The notes under the pieces were generated by a model, which was given only the letters and a program-made list of their open reading frames with translations, did no database searches and had not been told where the DNA came from. Positions 17,476 through 25,734 of a stretch of DNA of 64,000 nucleotides are shown here, one piece after another. The DNA comes from Vicinamibacterales bacterium (GTDB lineage Bacteria; Acidobacteriota; Vicinamibacteria; Vicinamibacterales; UBA2999): contig JAWKHS010000017.1 of NCBI GenBank assembly GCA_041394705.1, forward strand, positions 1 through 64,000. The letters are read 5' to 3'. Within the stretch, counting starts at the first letter, position 1, and each line of letters begins with the position of its first letter. Both the position numbers and the translations under genes were made by a program.

Positions 17476-18914
17476 CGCGGCACTCCGCCGATGGCCACGA
17501 GCTTCGTCTCCAGGTACTCCTCGAGCCCCTCGGCCCCCGACTCCCGCCCGAGCCCGCTCTCTTTCCAGCCCGCGAACGGCGCTTCGGTGGCGTGGGGCGT
17601 CCATTCGTTCACGCCCACGAGCCCGAATTCCAGCCGCTCGGCGGCGTGCAGGGCCGTCGAGAGGTGGTTCGTCCAGATGTACGCGGCCAGCCCGTAGCGC
17701 GTGCGGTTGGCCAGCGCGATGGCCTCGTCGACCCCGTCGAACGTGCTCACGGGCAGGACGGGCCCGAAGATCTCCTCGCGGTAGAGCGGCGCGTCCGGGG
17801 CGAGATCCGTGACCACCGTGGGCGAGTAGAAGTAGCCGGCCGGCCGGTCCGACGGCCGGCCGCCGCCCACGGCCACCCGGGCGCCGCCGCCTCGCGCGCC
17901 CTCCACCATCGCCTCCACCCGGTCGCGCTGCGTCGCGTTGATGAGCGGCCCCACCTGGGTGCCGGCCTCCATGCCGTCGCCCACCTTCAACGCGCCGGCC
18001 GCGGCCGCGATACGCTCGGTGAACGCGGGGGCGGCCGCCTTCGCGACGAGGAAGCGCTGCGGCGAGACGCACACCTGGCCGCCGTTCCGGAACTTGGCCG
18101 CCGTGGCGCCGGCGGCCACCTGGTCGAGGTCCACGTCCGGGAAGACCAGGACGGGCGCGTTGCCGCCCAGTTCGAGGGAGAGGCGCGTGACGGTCTTCGA
18201 CGCGCCGTCCATCAGGAGCTTGCCCACGCGCGTGCTGCCGGTGAAGTGGATCTTCGCGACGGCGGGGTGCGCGAGCATCGCCTGGCCCATCGGGCCCGGA
18301 TCGCCGTTCACCAGGTTGACGACGCCCGCGGGCGCGCCGGCCTCGTGCAGCAGCCGCACGAGGTGCATGCCGCTCAGCGGCGTGTACTCCGAGGGCCGGA
18401 CCACGATGGGGCAGCCCGCCGCCAGCGCCGCGCCGCCGGCCCGGGCGATGTTCCAGGCGGGGAAGTTCCAGGCCGTGATGAGGCCGACCACGCCGAGCGG
18501 CTGCTTCAGCACGAACATGCGCTTGGACGCGGAGCGCGACGGGATGACACGGCCGTACGCGCGCTTGCCCTCCTCGGCGAACCACTCGAGGAGATCGGCG
18601 GCGCCCAGCCACTCGCCCCTGGCCTGGGGGAACGGCTTGCCGCTCTCGAGCACCGTGGTCCGGCCGAGCTCGTCGGCCGACGCGCGTATCGCGCTCGCCG
18701 CCTTCTCGAGCACCGCGCCGCGCTCGTACGGCGTCATGCGGCTCCAGCCGTCGAAGGCCCGGTGCGCCGCCTCGATCGCGAGGTCGCAGTCGGCGGCCGT
18801 GCCGTAGGGCACGGTCTCGACCACCGCCTCGGTCGCCGGGTTCAGCACGTTCCAGGTGCCGCCGTTCGTGGCGTCTTTCCACTCGCCGCCGATCAGTTGT
18901 CGATACAGGCTCAT
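17472..18914 (-). CDS. NAD(P)-dependent aldehyde dehydrogenase, succinate-semialdehyde dehydrogenase-like
   Basis: This 480-aa enzyme oxidises an aldehyde to an acid. It shows the catalytic cysteine C282 (NGGQVCVSPQRF), the general base E248 (LSLELGG), the ITAWNFP cofactor motif (146-152) and the C-terminal EIFGPVLP block. Its best partner logic is with the 4-aminobutyrate-type aminotransferase two genes upstream, which would make succinate semialdehyde or a homologue. One oddity: the cofactor-binding Lys of the usual KPSE/KPAE motif is Arg here (VVRPSE, R173). It overlaps both neighbours by ATGA, indicating tight coupling. Confidence 0.88.
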   Translation of the reverse strand: MSLYRQLIGGEWKDATNGGTWNVLNPATEAVVETVPYGTAADCDLAIEAAHRAFDGWSRMTPYERGAVLEKAASAIRASADELGRTTVLESGKPFPQARGEWLGAADLLEWFAEEGKRAYGRVIPSRSASKRMFVLKQPLGVVGLITAWNFPAWNIARAGGAALAAGCPIVVRPSEYTPLSGMHLVRLLHEAGAPAGVVNLVNGDPGPMGQAMLAHPAVAKIHFTGSTRVGKLLMDGASKTVTRLSLELGGNAPVLVFPDVDLDQVAAGATAAKFRNGGQVCVSPQRFLVAKAAAPAFTERIAAAAGALKVGDGMEAGTQVGPLINATQRDRVEAMVEGARGGGARVAVGGGRPSDRPAGYFYSPTVVTDLAPDAPLYREEIFGPVLPVSTFDGVDEAIALANRTRYGLAAYIWTNHLSTALHAAERLEFGLVGVNEWTPHATEAPFAGWKESGLGRESGAEGLEEYLETKLVAIGGVPR

Positions 18915-20485
18915 GCGCGTTCGTAGACGACCTGGCCGCCCAGGAGCGTCATCTCCACGGAAAGCTCCGACAGCCCGTCGGCGGGCGTCGTGAGGGGGTT
19001 GCCAGTCAGCACGGCGAGGTCGGCCCAGCGGCCTTTCGCGATGGTACCGAGCCGATCCTCCAGGCCCACGGCCTCGGCGGCGCCGCGCGTGTAGGCGTCG
19101 AGCGCCTCCTCGGCGGTGAGCGCCTGGTCCGGCAGGAGCGTGCGGCCGTCGCGATCGCGCCTGAGCACCGCCGCGGCCATGCCGGACAGTGGGTTGTCGT
19201 CGCCCACGACGGGCGCGTCCGACGACAGCGCCACGGTCACGCCCGCGTCGAGCATCGCGCGCAGGGGATAGCAGCGGGGCAGGAGCGCGTCGGGCAGGTA
19301 CTCGCGGAAGTTCCGCCCGAGCTCCAGGAGGAAGATCGCCTGGGGCACCGCGACGACGCCGAGGCGGGCGGCGCGCGCCAGCTGCGCGGCGCTCGGCAGG
19401 CCGAAGTGCTCGATGCGATGCCGGAGGCCGCGCGGGTGCGGCCCGAGGGCCTCGTAGATGTCGAGCACCTGCTCGATGGTGACATCGCCGATGGCGTGCG
19501 TCGCGATGCGCCAGCCGGCGTCGTGGCTCTCCCGGCAGAGCGCCTCGAGCTCGTCGCGGTCGAAGCGCAGGACGCCGCGCGTGTCGGCGTGCCGGTAGGG
19601 CACGCTCAGCGCGGCCGTCGCGCCGCTCAGGCCGCCGTCGGCCAGGAACTTCACGGTGTCCACCCGCAGCATCGGCGAGACGTGCGCCTCGGGCAGCGGC
19701 ACGGGCGCGGCCACGCCGTCCACGCGCCGGAACGGCATCACCGTGATGCGCGCGGGCAGCCGGCCGCCGGCGTCCATCGCGCGGTAGACGGCGAGGAGCT
19801 CCGGCGAGACGCCGCAGCAGGCGGACATCGTGATGCCGAGCGAGAGCTGATGGCGGAGCGCTGCGGCGATCATCCGTTCGTAGTCGTCGGCGGTCGGCGG
19901 AGGCAGGACCCGCGTGACGAGACCCATCGCCGTCTCGCGCAGGATGCCCGTCGGCTCGCCGGCGTCGTCGCGACCGATCTCGCCGCCGACCGGCGCCGCC
20001 GTGGCCGCCGTGATGCCGGCGGCCGCGAGGGCGGCCGAGTTGACGGCGTAGATGTGGCCGCACGTCCGCGTCAGGACCACGGGCTGCCCGGGCGCGGCGC
20101 GGTCCAGTTCCACGCGCGTCGGCATCCGGCCCTCGGCCATCGCGGCCTCGTTGAAGCCGCGTCCGAGGATCCAGGCGCCGGCCGGCAGGCGGCCGCGACA
20201 CGCCGTGACCTTCGCGACGAGCTCCCCGAGACCGCTCACGCCGCGCAGGTCCACCATCGTCGTGAGCAGGTGGCCCATCTTCCAGATGTGCGCGTGGGGA
20301 TCGTGGAAGGCCGGGATCACCGTGCGGCCACCGAGGTCGAACGTCCGCGCGTGGGGCCCCGCCGCGGCCGCCGCGCGCGCGTCCCCGACGGCGGCGACGA
20401 CGCCGTCGCGGATCGCCACGGTGTTCGCCGGAGGCCGCCCGCGGCCCGCGAGCACGGTCGCGTTCGTGAGGACGAGGTCGGGCAT
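18911..20485 (-). CDS. Amidohydrolase family protein (YtcJ/amidohydrolase-3 type)
   Basis: This 524-aa metal-dependent hydrolase belongs to the amidohydrolase-3 group that includes N-substituted formamide deformylases and imidazolonepropionase-like enzymes. The N-terminal beta-sandwich (1-58) leads to the metal motif DPHAHIWK; later ligands are in the RIATHAIGD, RIEHFG and LSSDAPV blocks, typical of this group. It probably cleaves an amide or formamide to release an amine that the adjacent aminotransferase could use; that link is inference. The gene begins 5 nt after the aminotransferase stop and ends in an ATGA overlap with the aldehyde dehydrogenase. Confidence 0.85.
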   Translation of the reverse strand: MPDLVLTNATVLAGRGRPPANTVAIRDGVVAAVGDARAAAAAGPHARTFDLGGRTVIPAFHDPHAHIWKMGHLLTTMVDLRGVSGLGELVAKVTACRGRLPAGAWILGRGFNEAAMAEGRMPTRVELDRAAPGQPVVLTRTCGHIYAVNSAALAAAGITAATAAPVGGEIGRDDAGEPTGILRETAMGLVTRVLPPPTADDYERMIAAALRHQLSLGITMSACCGVSPELLAVYRAMDAGGRLPARITVMPFRRVDGVAAPVPLPEAHVSPMLRVDTVKFLADGGLSGATAALSVPYRHADTRGVLRFDRDELEALCRESHDAGWRIATHAIGDVTIEQVLDIYEALGPHPRGLRHRIEHFGLPSAAQLARAARLGVVAVPQAIFLLELGRNFREYLPDALLPRCYPLRAMLDAGVTVALSSDAPVVGDDNPLSGMAAAVLRRDRDGRTLLPDQALTAEEALDAYTRGAAEAVGLEDRLGTIAKGRWADLAVLTGNPLTTPADGLSELSVEMTLLGGQVVYERA

Positions 20486-20490
20486 GGACG

Positions 20491-22518
20491 CTAGGCCTTC
20501 GCGCCGGCGAGGCGCTCGGCCACGGCCGCCACCGACTGCCCGAGTGCATCGAGCGCCTCGCGCAGCATCGGTTCCGGCATCGTCAACGGCGGCAGCAGGC
20601 GGATGCCGTTGCTGAAGAGCCCGGCCCGCATCAGCACCACGCCCCTGGCGACGGTGCCCTTCACGATGGCCAGCGTGTCCTCGGGCGGCAGGGGGGCCTT
20701 CGACGCCTGGTCCTTCACGAACTCGACCAGCATCATCGGGCCCAGCCCGCGCACGTCGCCCACGATCGGCGCCGTGCGCCGCCAGTCGCCCATCACCTCC
20801 CGCATCACGTCACCGAGCCGGCGCGCGTGTTCGAGGAACGCCGGCCGGCGGATGATCTCCACGGCGGCGAGGGCCGCGGCGCATGCGACGGGGTTGCCGC
20901 CGTAGGTGCCGCCGACGCCGCCCGGATGCGCGGCGTCCATGAGGTCGGCGCGGCCCGTGACCGCCCCGATTGGCATGCCGCCGCCGAGCGACTTGGCCGT
21001 GACCAGGAGATCCGGGACCACGTCGTAGTGCTCGCAGGCGAAGACGCGGCCGGTCCGGCCCATCCCGCACTGCACCTCGTCGGCGATCATGACGATGCCG
21101 TGCTGCGTGCAGAGTTCCCTGATCCGCTGCAGGAAGCGCGGCGGCACCGGGACGAACCCGGCCTCGCCCTGCACCGGCTCGATGATGACGGCCGCGCACG
21201 CGGCCGGGTCCACCTGCGCCACGAACGCCTGTTCGAGCTGGCGGATGCCGAAGTCCACGTACTGGTCCTCGGTCATGCCCGCCGGCGTCCGGTAGACGTA
21301 GGGCAGGGGCAGGCGGACGATGTCCGGCGCGAAGGGGCCGAAGCCCTGCTTGAAGAGCCCGTACTTGCTCGTGAGCGACAGCGTGAGCAGCGTGCGCCCG
21401 TGGTAGCCGCCCTCGAAACAGATGACGGCCGGGCGCCCGGTGGCCTTGCGCGCGAACTTGACCGCGTTCTCGACGGCCTCGGCGCCGCTGTTGGCGAAGA
21501 TGGTCTTCTTCGCGAAGGTCCCGGGCGTGATCTCGTTCAGCACCTCGGCCAGCCGCACCATCGGCTCGTAGGTCGTGACGAGCGAGCAGGTGTGGATGAA
21601 CTTCGGCGTCTGCGCCGTCACCGCGTCGACGACCTCGGCCGGCGCGTTGCCCACGCCGGTGACGCCGATGCCGCTGGCCATGTCGATGAACGTATTGCCG
21701 TCCACGTCCACGAGGAGGGCGCCGTGTGCGCGCTCGACGACGACGTCGGTGGCGCGACCGAGGCCCGACGGGAGCGCCGCGGCACGCCGTTCCAGGAGCG
21801 CCGTGGCGCGGGGCCCCGGCACGGGCGTCGTCAATCGTGCGTGGCGGCGGGCCAGGTCGCGCGAGGCGCCGGCGACGTCCTTGGCCGCGTCGAGCACGAT
21901 GAGGGCGCTGTAGTTGTCGGACACCGGGTCCTGCAGGTAGTCCTTCAGCAGCGCGCGCGGCTCGAAGCCGAGGCCGAGCTGCATGGAGAGCGTCGGGTCC
22001 TTGAGGCGGCCCGCGACGACGCCCGCGTAGTAGTCCTCGGCCGTCATCTGGTGCTTCACCGCACCGTAGCCGCGGAGCATGCCGCCCGTGACCTGGCCCT
22101 TGAGTCCCAGGCGCCAGACCAGCTCCTGGCGCGCGGCGTAGAGGGCCGTGGCCAGGCCGCGTCCGCGGTAGGCCGGATCGACGCCGATGTCGGCGCCGTA
22201 CAGCCAGTCGCCCTCCGGGTCGTGGGACGTGAGCCAGCCGCCCTGGATGATGTCGGCGAAGGTGTGCCCGGTGTGGTCGAAGTCGAAGGCCAGGCGGACG
22301 GTGGCGGTGGCGCCCACCACGCGGTCGCCGTCGAGCGCCACGAACTGGCCCTCGTCGAAGATTTCCTGGTGCTTCCGGTAGTGGCGGGCCTTGAAGCGCT
22401 CCTCGTCGGCCAGCGTCGGGAAGCACGCGAGCTGCAGCGCCTCGAGCGGCTCGGCATGCTCGGGCCTGGCGTGCATCACGGCCAGGCGATCGTCGAGACG
22501 GCGGTAGTACCAGAACAT
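20491..22518 (-). CDS. GNAT acetyltransferase-class III aminotransferase fusion (4-aminobutyrate aminotransferase-like)
   Basis: This 675-aa protein joins a GNAT domain (about 10-215, with the acetyl-CoA loop YRGRGLAT at 117-124) to a complete class III PLP aminotransferase (about 230-675). The aminotransferase carries FANSGAEAVENAVK, DEVQCGMGRTG (480-490) and the PLP lysine K509 in VTAKSLGGGMPIGA, most like 4-aminobutyrate or ornithine-type enzymes. It heads a tightly spaced operon with an amidohydrolase and a semialdehyde dehydrogenase-like enzyme, which supports an omega-amine catabolic role. The GNAT part might acetylate the same amine or sense acetyl-CoA. The ATG lies only 6 nt after a TAGGAT -10-like hexamer. 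Confidence 0.88.
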   Translation of the reverse strand: MFWYYRRLDDRLAVMHARPEHAEPLEALQLACFPTLADEERFKARHYRKHQEIFDEGQFVALDGDRVVGATATVRLAFDFDHTGHTFADIIQGGWLTSHDPEGDWLYGADIGVDPAYRGRGLATALYAARQELVWRLGLKGQVTGGMLRGYGAVKHQMTAEDYYAGVVAGRLKDPTLSMQLGLGFEPRALLKDYLQDPVSDNYSALIVLDAAKDVAGASRDLARRHARLTTPVPGPRATALLERRAAALPSGLGRATDVVVERAHGALLVDVDGNTFIDMASGIGVTGVGNAPAEVVDAVTAQTPKFIHTCSLVTTYEPMVRLAEVLNEITPGTFAKKTIFANSGAEAVENAVKFARKATGRPAVICFEGGYHGRTLLTLSLTSKYGLFKQGFGPFAPDIVRLPLPYVYRTPAGMTEDQYVDFGIRQLEQAFVAQVDPAACAAVIIEPVQGEAGFVPVPPRFLQRIRELCTQHGIVMIADEVQCGMGRTGRVFACEHYDVVPDLLVTAKSLGGGMPIGAVTGRADLMDAAHPGGVGGTYGGNPVACAAALAAVEIIRRPAFLEHARRLGDVMREVMGDWRRTAPIVGDVRGLGPMMLVEFVKDQASKAPLPPEDTLAIVKGTVARGVVLMRAGLFSNGIRLLPPLTMPEPMLREALDALGQSVAAVAERLAGAKA

Positions 22519-22524
22519 GCCGCG

Positions 22525-22530
22525 ATCCTA
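22525..22530 (-). promoter_or_regulatory. -10-like hexamer 6 nt before the GNAT-aminotransferase start
   Basis: TAGGAT on the minus strand is separated from the ATG by CGCGGC only. If used, transcription would start at or next to the A of the ATG, giving a leaderless mRNA. No ribosome site is visible. Confidence 0.35.
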
Positions 22531-22589
22531 CCAGCCGCCGGGAGTCCGCGGGCGGCCCGCGTGCGACGGCCGCCCGGCGGACGTCGCGG

Positions 22590-23843
22590 TCAGCCGCGGG
22601 CCATGCTGGGCCGGCGGCCGCCGCCGAGCGCGTCGATCACCTTGTCGATGTCCTCGTGCGTGTTGAACACCGACACGGAGAGCCGCAGGCGGTTCTCGTT
22701 GCCGATGATCGTGGCCGCGATCTTGGCGTCGTGGAGGGCCTTGGCCGCGGCCGCGCGGTCCTTCAGGGCGAAGGCCACGATCGGGGTCTCGTTGTGGGCG
22801 GGCGTCAGCGCCTCGTAGCCGAGACGCGGCAGTTCGGTCTGGAGCCGGGTCGTCAGGTCCCGCGCGTGGCGGCGGATCGAGTCCAGGCCGAGGCGGTTCA
22901 CGTAGTCGATGCCCTCGGAGACCGCCGCCGCCAGCAGCACGGCGATGCCGCCGGTCTCGTAGCGCGCGGCCCCCGGGAGCGGCTCCCACGTCAGCTCGGC
23001 GCGGTTGAAGTTGGCCACCTGGCGATGACCGTAGCGCGTCGTCGGGAGCGCCGTGCCCTGGAGGTCCTCCTTCACGTACAGGAACCCGAGGCCCCGTTCG
23101 CCCATGATCCACTTGTAGGTGCCGGCGGAGGCGAAGTCGATGCCCAGCGCCTTGACGTCCACCGGCACGCAGCCGACGGCCTGGATGATGTCGGCGAACA
23201 CGAGCGCGCCGCGCGCGTGCGCGAGATCGCTCACGGCCTTGCAGTCGTGCAGGAAGCCATTGACGTTCGACACGAGCGCCAGTGACACGAGGCGCGTGTT
23301 CCTGTCGATGGCCTTGTCCATGTCGGCCGGATCGATCGTCCAGTTCCGGTGCTTCACGACCCGGAGCTCGACGCCCTGCTTCTCGAGCTCCTTGTACATA
23401 TAGAGGGAGGTCGTGAAGTGGAGCTCGTCGATGACGACGTTGCCCTTCTTCTTCGGGAGGTCGAGCCCCAGGACCACGATGTTCTCGCCGTCGGAGGTGC
23501 TGGCCGTGTAGGCGATCTCGCCGGGCGAGGCATTGATGAGGGCGCCGTAGCGCTTCTTGAGGTCCGCCTGCCGCTCGCCGTTGAAGTCCGCCCGACCGGG
23601 GCCCGGCCCCTGGAGCCGGTAGGCCACGCCCTGTTCGATGGCGCGCGCCGCGAAGCGCCCGAGCGGGTGCATGGCGGCGGAGTTCAGGTACGTCTCCACC
23701 GACGCCGACGGGAACTCCTCGCGGACCGACGCGGGAAAGACGGCGCCCGGGTGTCGGCCCGGCTGCACGGCCAGCGCGCGTCCGGACGTGACGGCCAGGG
23801 CGCCAGCGCCCGCCAGGAACTCACGGCGTCCAATCGAGGTCAT
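22590..23843 (-). CDS. Class V aminotransferase (cysteine desulfurase fold) with Tat signal
   Basis: This 417-aa PLP enzyme begins with a twin-arginine signal (GRREFLAG, R6-R7, then an Ala/Gly-rich stretch to about residue 25), so it is probably periplasmic, unusual for a PLP enzyme. The class V fold is clear: STSDGENIV (phosphate-binding loop), DIIQAVGCVPVDV (Asp binding the pyridine nitrogen) and the PLP lysine K244 in AGTYKWIMG. Isopenicillin-N-epimerase-like proteins are the nearest functional type I can suggest; substrate unknown. GAGGAG precedes the ATG. Two further exported-looking PLP paralogues of another class occur at 54556-56918. Confidence 0.85.
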   Translation of the reverse strand: MTSIGRREFLAGAGALAVTSGRALAVQPGRHPGAVFPASVREEFPSASVETYLNSAAMHPLGRFAARAIEQGVAYRLQGPGPGRADFNGERQADLKKRYGALINASPGEIAYTASTSDGENIVVLGLDLPKKKGNVVIDELHFTTSLYMYKELEKQGVELRVVKHRNWTIDPADMDKAIDRNTRLVSLALVSNVNGFLHDCKAVSDLAHARGALVFADIIQAVGCVPVDVKALGIDFASAGTYKWIMGERGLGFLYVKEDLQGTALPTTRYGHRQVANFNRAELTWEPLPGAARYETGGIAVLLAAAVSEGIDYVNRLGLDSIRRHARDLTTRLQTELPRLGYEALTPAHNETPIVAFALKDRAAAAKALHDAKIAATIIGNENRLRLSVSVFNTHEDIDKVIDALGGGRRPSMARG

Positions 23844-23976
23844 GGGCTCTCCTCAGGAATCGCGGCCGCGCCGCAACGCGGCGCCCATGATGGCACGGCC
23901 GGGGCCCGGGCGGTACTCCCGGGACGTCGGGGCGGCCGGCGGCGAGTCACGGCCGGGTTTCGGGACACAATGCCGC

Positions 23977-25317
23977 GTGCCCGTTCCCGCCGGAACGGGG
24001 CTTCGCCGGCGCCTCACGCGGCGGGACCTCGTCGTCTACGGACTGCTCTTCATCGGCCCGCTCGCCCCGGTCGGGGTCTTCGGCGTGCTCGACGCGCGCA
24101 CCAGCGGTGCCGTCGCCCTCGTCTACGTCGCCGCCACGACGGCGATGGCGTTCACGGCGTGGTCGTACTCCGAGATGTCGCGAGTGGTCCCGCACGCCGG
24201 GTCGGTGTTCGCGTACGCGAGCCGGGGGCTCGGTCCCACGGCCGGCTTCTTCGCCGGCTGGCTGGCCATGCTCGACTACGTCCTCATCCCGTCGGTGGCC
24301 TACCTCTTCTCGGGCATCGCGCTGCACGCCCTGGTGCCCGGCGTACCGGCCTGGGTCTTCACGGTGCTGGCGTTCATCGCGACCACCGCCCTGAACTTCG
24401 GCGGGGTCTCGGTGGCCGCCCGGGCGGGCACCGCGGTGCTCGTCGCCGAGCTGGCCGTGCTGGCCGTGTTCCTGGCGGCGGGCGCCCTCGTGCTGTGGCA
24501 GGCCGGCCCGGCCCGCCCCTGGCTCTCGCCGTTCAGCGGCCTGGGCGGGCTCGATGCCGCGGACGTCGTGAACGCCGTGTCGGTGGCCGTCCTCTCGTTC
24601 CTGGGGTTCGACGCCATCGCCGCGTTCGCCGAGGAGAGCGAGGGCGACGCGCGCCACGTCGGGCAGGCCATCGGCTGGTGTCTCGGCGCCGCGGGGCTGG
24701 CCTTCGTGGCCCAGACCTGGATGGCCGGCGTGCTGAGCCGGATGGCGCCGGCGGCTCTGGCCGCCGCGCCCGAGGCGCAGGGCACGGCGTTCTACGACGT
24801 GACGCGCGCGGCGATCGGCGGCTGGCTGGCGACGGTCGTGGCCGTCACCAAGGCGGTGGGCCCGATGTTCGCCGCCATGACGGGGCAGGCGGCGGCCGCC
24901 CGGCTCGTCTACGGCATGGCGCGGGACGGGCGGCTGCCCGGCGGTCTCGCCGAAGTGGACGCGCGCGCCGGCGTCCCGCGGACGGCCCTGACGGCCACTG
25001 CCGCGGCCACGCTCGTGGTCAGTGTGTGGGCGGCCCGGCAGCCGGATGGTCTCGGGACGCTGGTGTCGATCGTGGACGTGGGCGCGCTGGCCGCGTTCGT
25101 GATGCTGCACCTGTCGGTCGTGGGGTTCTTCGCGATCAGGAGGGAGGCGGCCGCGGGCGCCTGGCACGTGAGTGTGCCGCTGCTCGGGGTCGCCGTGTGC
25201 GGGTGGGTGCTGGTCGAGGCCAGCCGGCTCGCGCAGGTCGTGGCACTGGTCTGGGCCGCGGCCGGGATCGTCGTGTGGGCCTGGGGCCGCCGCGGCGCCG
25301 GCGCGGGGCCGGCCTGA
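23977..25317 (+). CDS. APC-superfamily amino acid permease
   Basis: This roughly 446-aa inner-membrane transporter has about 12 hydrophobic segments, beginning RRDLVVYGLLFIGPLAPVG, with the APC pattern of small residues in the first membrane segment and FLGFDAIAAFAEES at the start of segment 6, where the family binds substrate. It probably imports amino acids or amines. The first residues are uncertain: I take the GTG at 23977, since it leaves a short basic N-terminus, but no clear ribosome site is present and earlier starts in frame are possible. It lies divergent from the class V aminotransferase and beside an amine-catabolism operon. Confidence 0.85.
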   Translation: MPVPAGTGLRRRLTRRDLVVYGLLFIGPLAPVGVFGVLDARTSGAVALVYVAATTAMAFTAWSYSEMSRVVPHAGSVFAYASRGLGPTAGFFAGWLAMLDYVLIPSVAYLFSGIALHALVPGVPAWVFTVLAFIATTALNFGGVSVAARAGTAVLVAELAVLAVFLAAGALVLWQAGPARPWLSPFSGLGGLDAADVVNAVSVAVLSFLGFDAIAAFAEESEGDARHVGQAIGWCLGAAGLAFVAQTWMAGVLSRMAPAALAAAPEAQGTAFYDVTRAAIGGWLATVVAVTKAVGPMFAAMTGQAAAARLVYGMARDGRLPGGLAEVDARAGVPRTALTATAAATLVVSVWAARQPDGLGTLVSIVDVGALAAFVMLHLSVVGFFAIRREAAAGAWHVSVPLLGVAVCGWVLVEASRLAQVVALVWAAAGIVVWAWGRRGAGAGPA

Positions 25318-25374
25318 CCGACCCGGCCCGGGGCGGACGACCGGCCGTGCGGCGCCGCCGCGCGCGACGGGCGC

Positions 25375-25506
25375 TCAGTGCTTCCGGGCGCCGGGCCACC
25401 ACGCGGGCCGGTGCTCGCGCACGTAGTGCACGAATCCCGCGCCCAGCGTTGCCCCGACGATGATGCCGATGACCGGCAGCACGACCACAAGAGTATCGAG
25501 CGCCAT
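25375..25506 (-). CDS. 43-residue single-pass membrane microprotein under a sigma-54 promoter
   Basis: This small gene is easy to miss: 44 codons including TGA, with ATG at 25504-25506. The peptide has a hydrophobic helix (residues 6-27, LVVVLPVIGIIVGATLGAGF) followed by a short basic, aromatic tail (HYVREHRPAWWPGARKH). GGGAGG lies 8 nt before the ATG, and a near-consensus -24/-12 promoter (25543-25558) lies 37 nt upstream. Ribosome site, promoter, hydrophobic helix and basic tail together argue for a real gene. It has no recognisable family; its promoter places it with the Usp/Hsp20 stress genes, so a membrane stress role or a subunit of a larger complex is possible. Confidence 0.75.
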   Translation of the reverse strand: MALDTLVVVLPVIGIIVGATLGAGFVHYVREHRPAWWPGARKH

Positions 25507-25542
25507 TGTCCGTCCTCCCTGATGGGTCACGGCTGCTCAACG

Positions 25543-25558
25543 AGCAAGGCACCTGCCA
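25543..25558 (-). promoter_or_regulatory. Sigma-54 promoter of the 43-aa microprotein
   Basis: On the minus strand TGGCAGG-TGCC-TTGCT matches the -24/-12 consensus at all but one of the conserved positions, with GG and GC ten bases apart. The predicted start, near 25533, leaves about 27 nt including GGGAGG. Confidence 0.75.
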
Positions 25559-25600
25559 CGGCGGTGCGTCAGACTCCCGCCTGGAATCGCCGCCGGTCCA

Positions 25601-25624
25601 GGGACGACTTCCCACATCGTGGGA
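25601..25624. promoter_or_regulatory. Candidate activator site between the microprotein and cytochrome genes
   Basis: On the minus strand 25601-25613 reads GGGAAGTCGTCCC, similar to the elements near the other sigma-54 promoters, about 74 bp upstream of the predicted start. It overlaps a perfect inverted repeat TCCCAC-ATC-GTGGGA at 25610-25624. Confidence 0.5.
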
Positions 25625-25717
25625 TTCCTCCACGCCTGGCGTGCCGGCGCGACGATTCAACGCCGGCCAGCGGGCGCCATGCCTTTCATGCGGCTGGCAC
25701 GATGCGTGGATCCCATT

Positions 25718-25723
25718 TACACT
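25718..25723 (+). promoter_or_regulatory. Probable -10 element of the pentaheme cytochrome gene
   Basis: TACACT ends 11 nt before the ATG at 25735, which would leave a leader of only about 5 nt. No separate ribosome site is visible. Confidence 0.4.
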
Positions 25724-25734
25724 GAGGCCGCATC

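Noticed and set aside
23873..23887. TGGGCGCCGCGTTGC before the class V aminotransferase as a sigma-54 promoter
   Set aside because: GG-N10-GC spacing is met, but the CAC of the -24 element is missing and no activator-like site is upstream.
25695..25710. TGGCACGATGCGTGGA upstream of the pentaheme cytochrome as a sigma-54 promoter
   Set aside because: The -24 part is perfect but the -12 reads GTGG, so GG-N10-GC fails; a plain TACACT -10 lies just downstream and explains the gene better.
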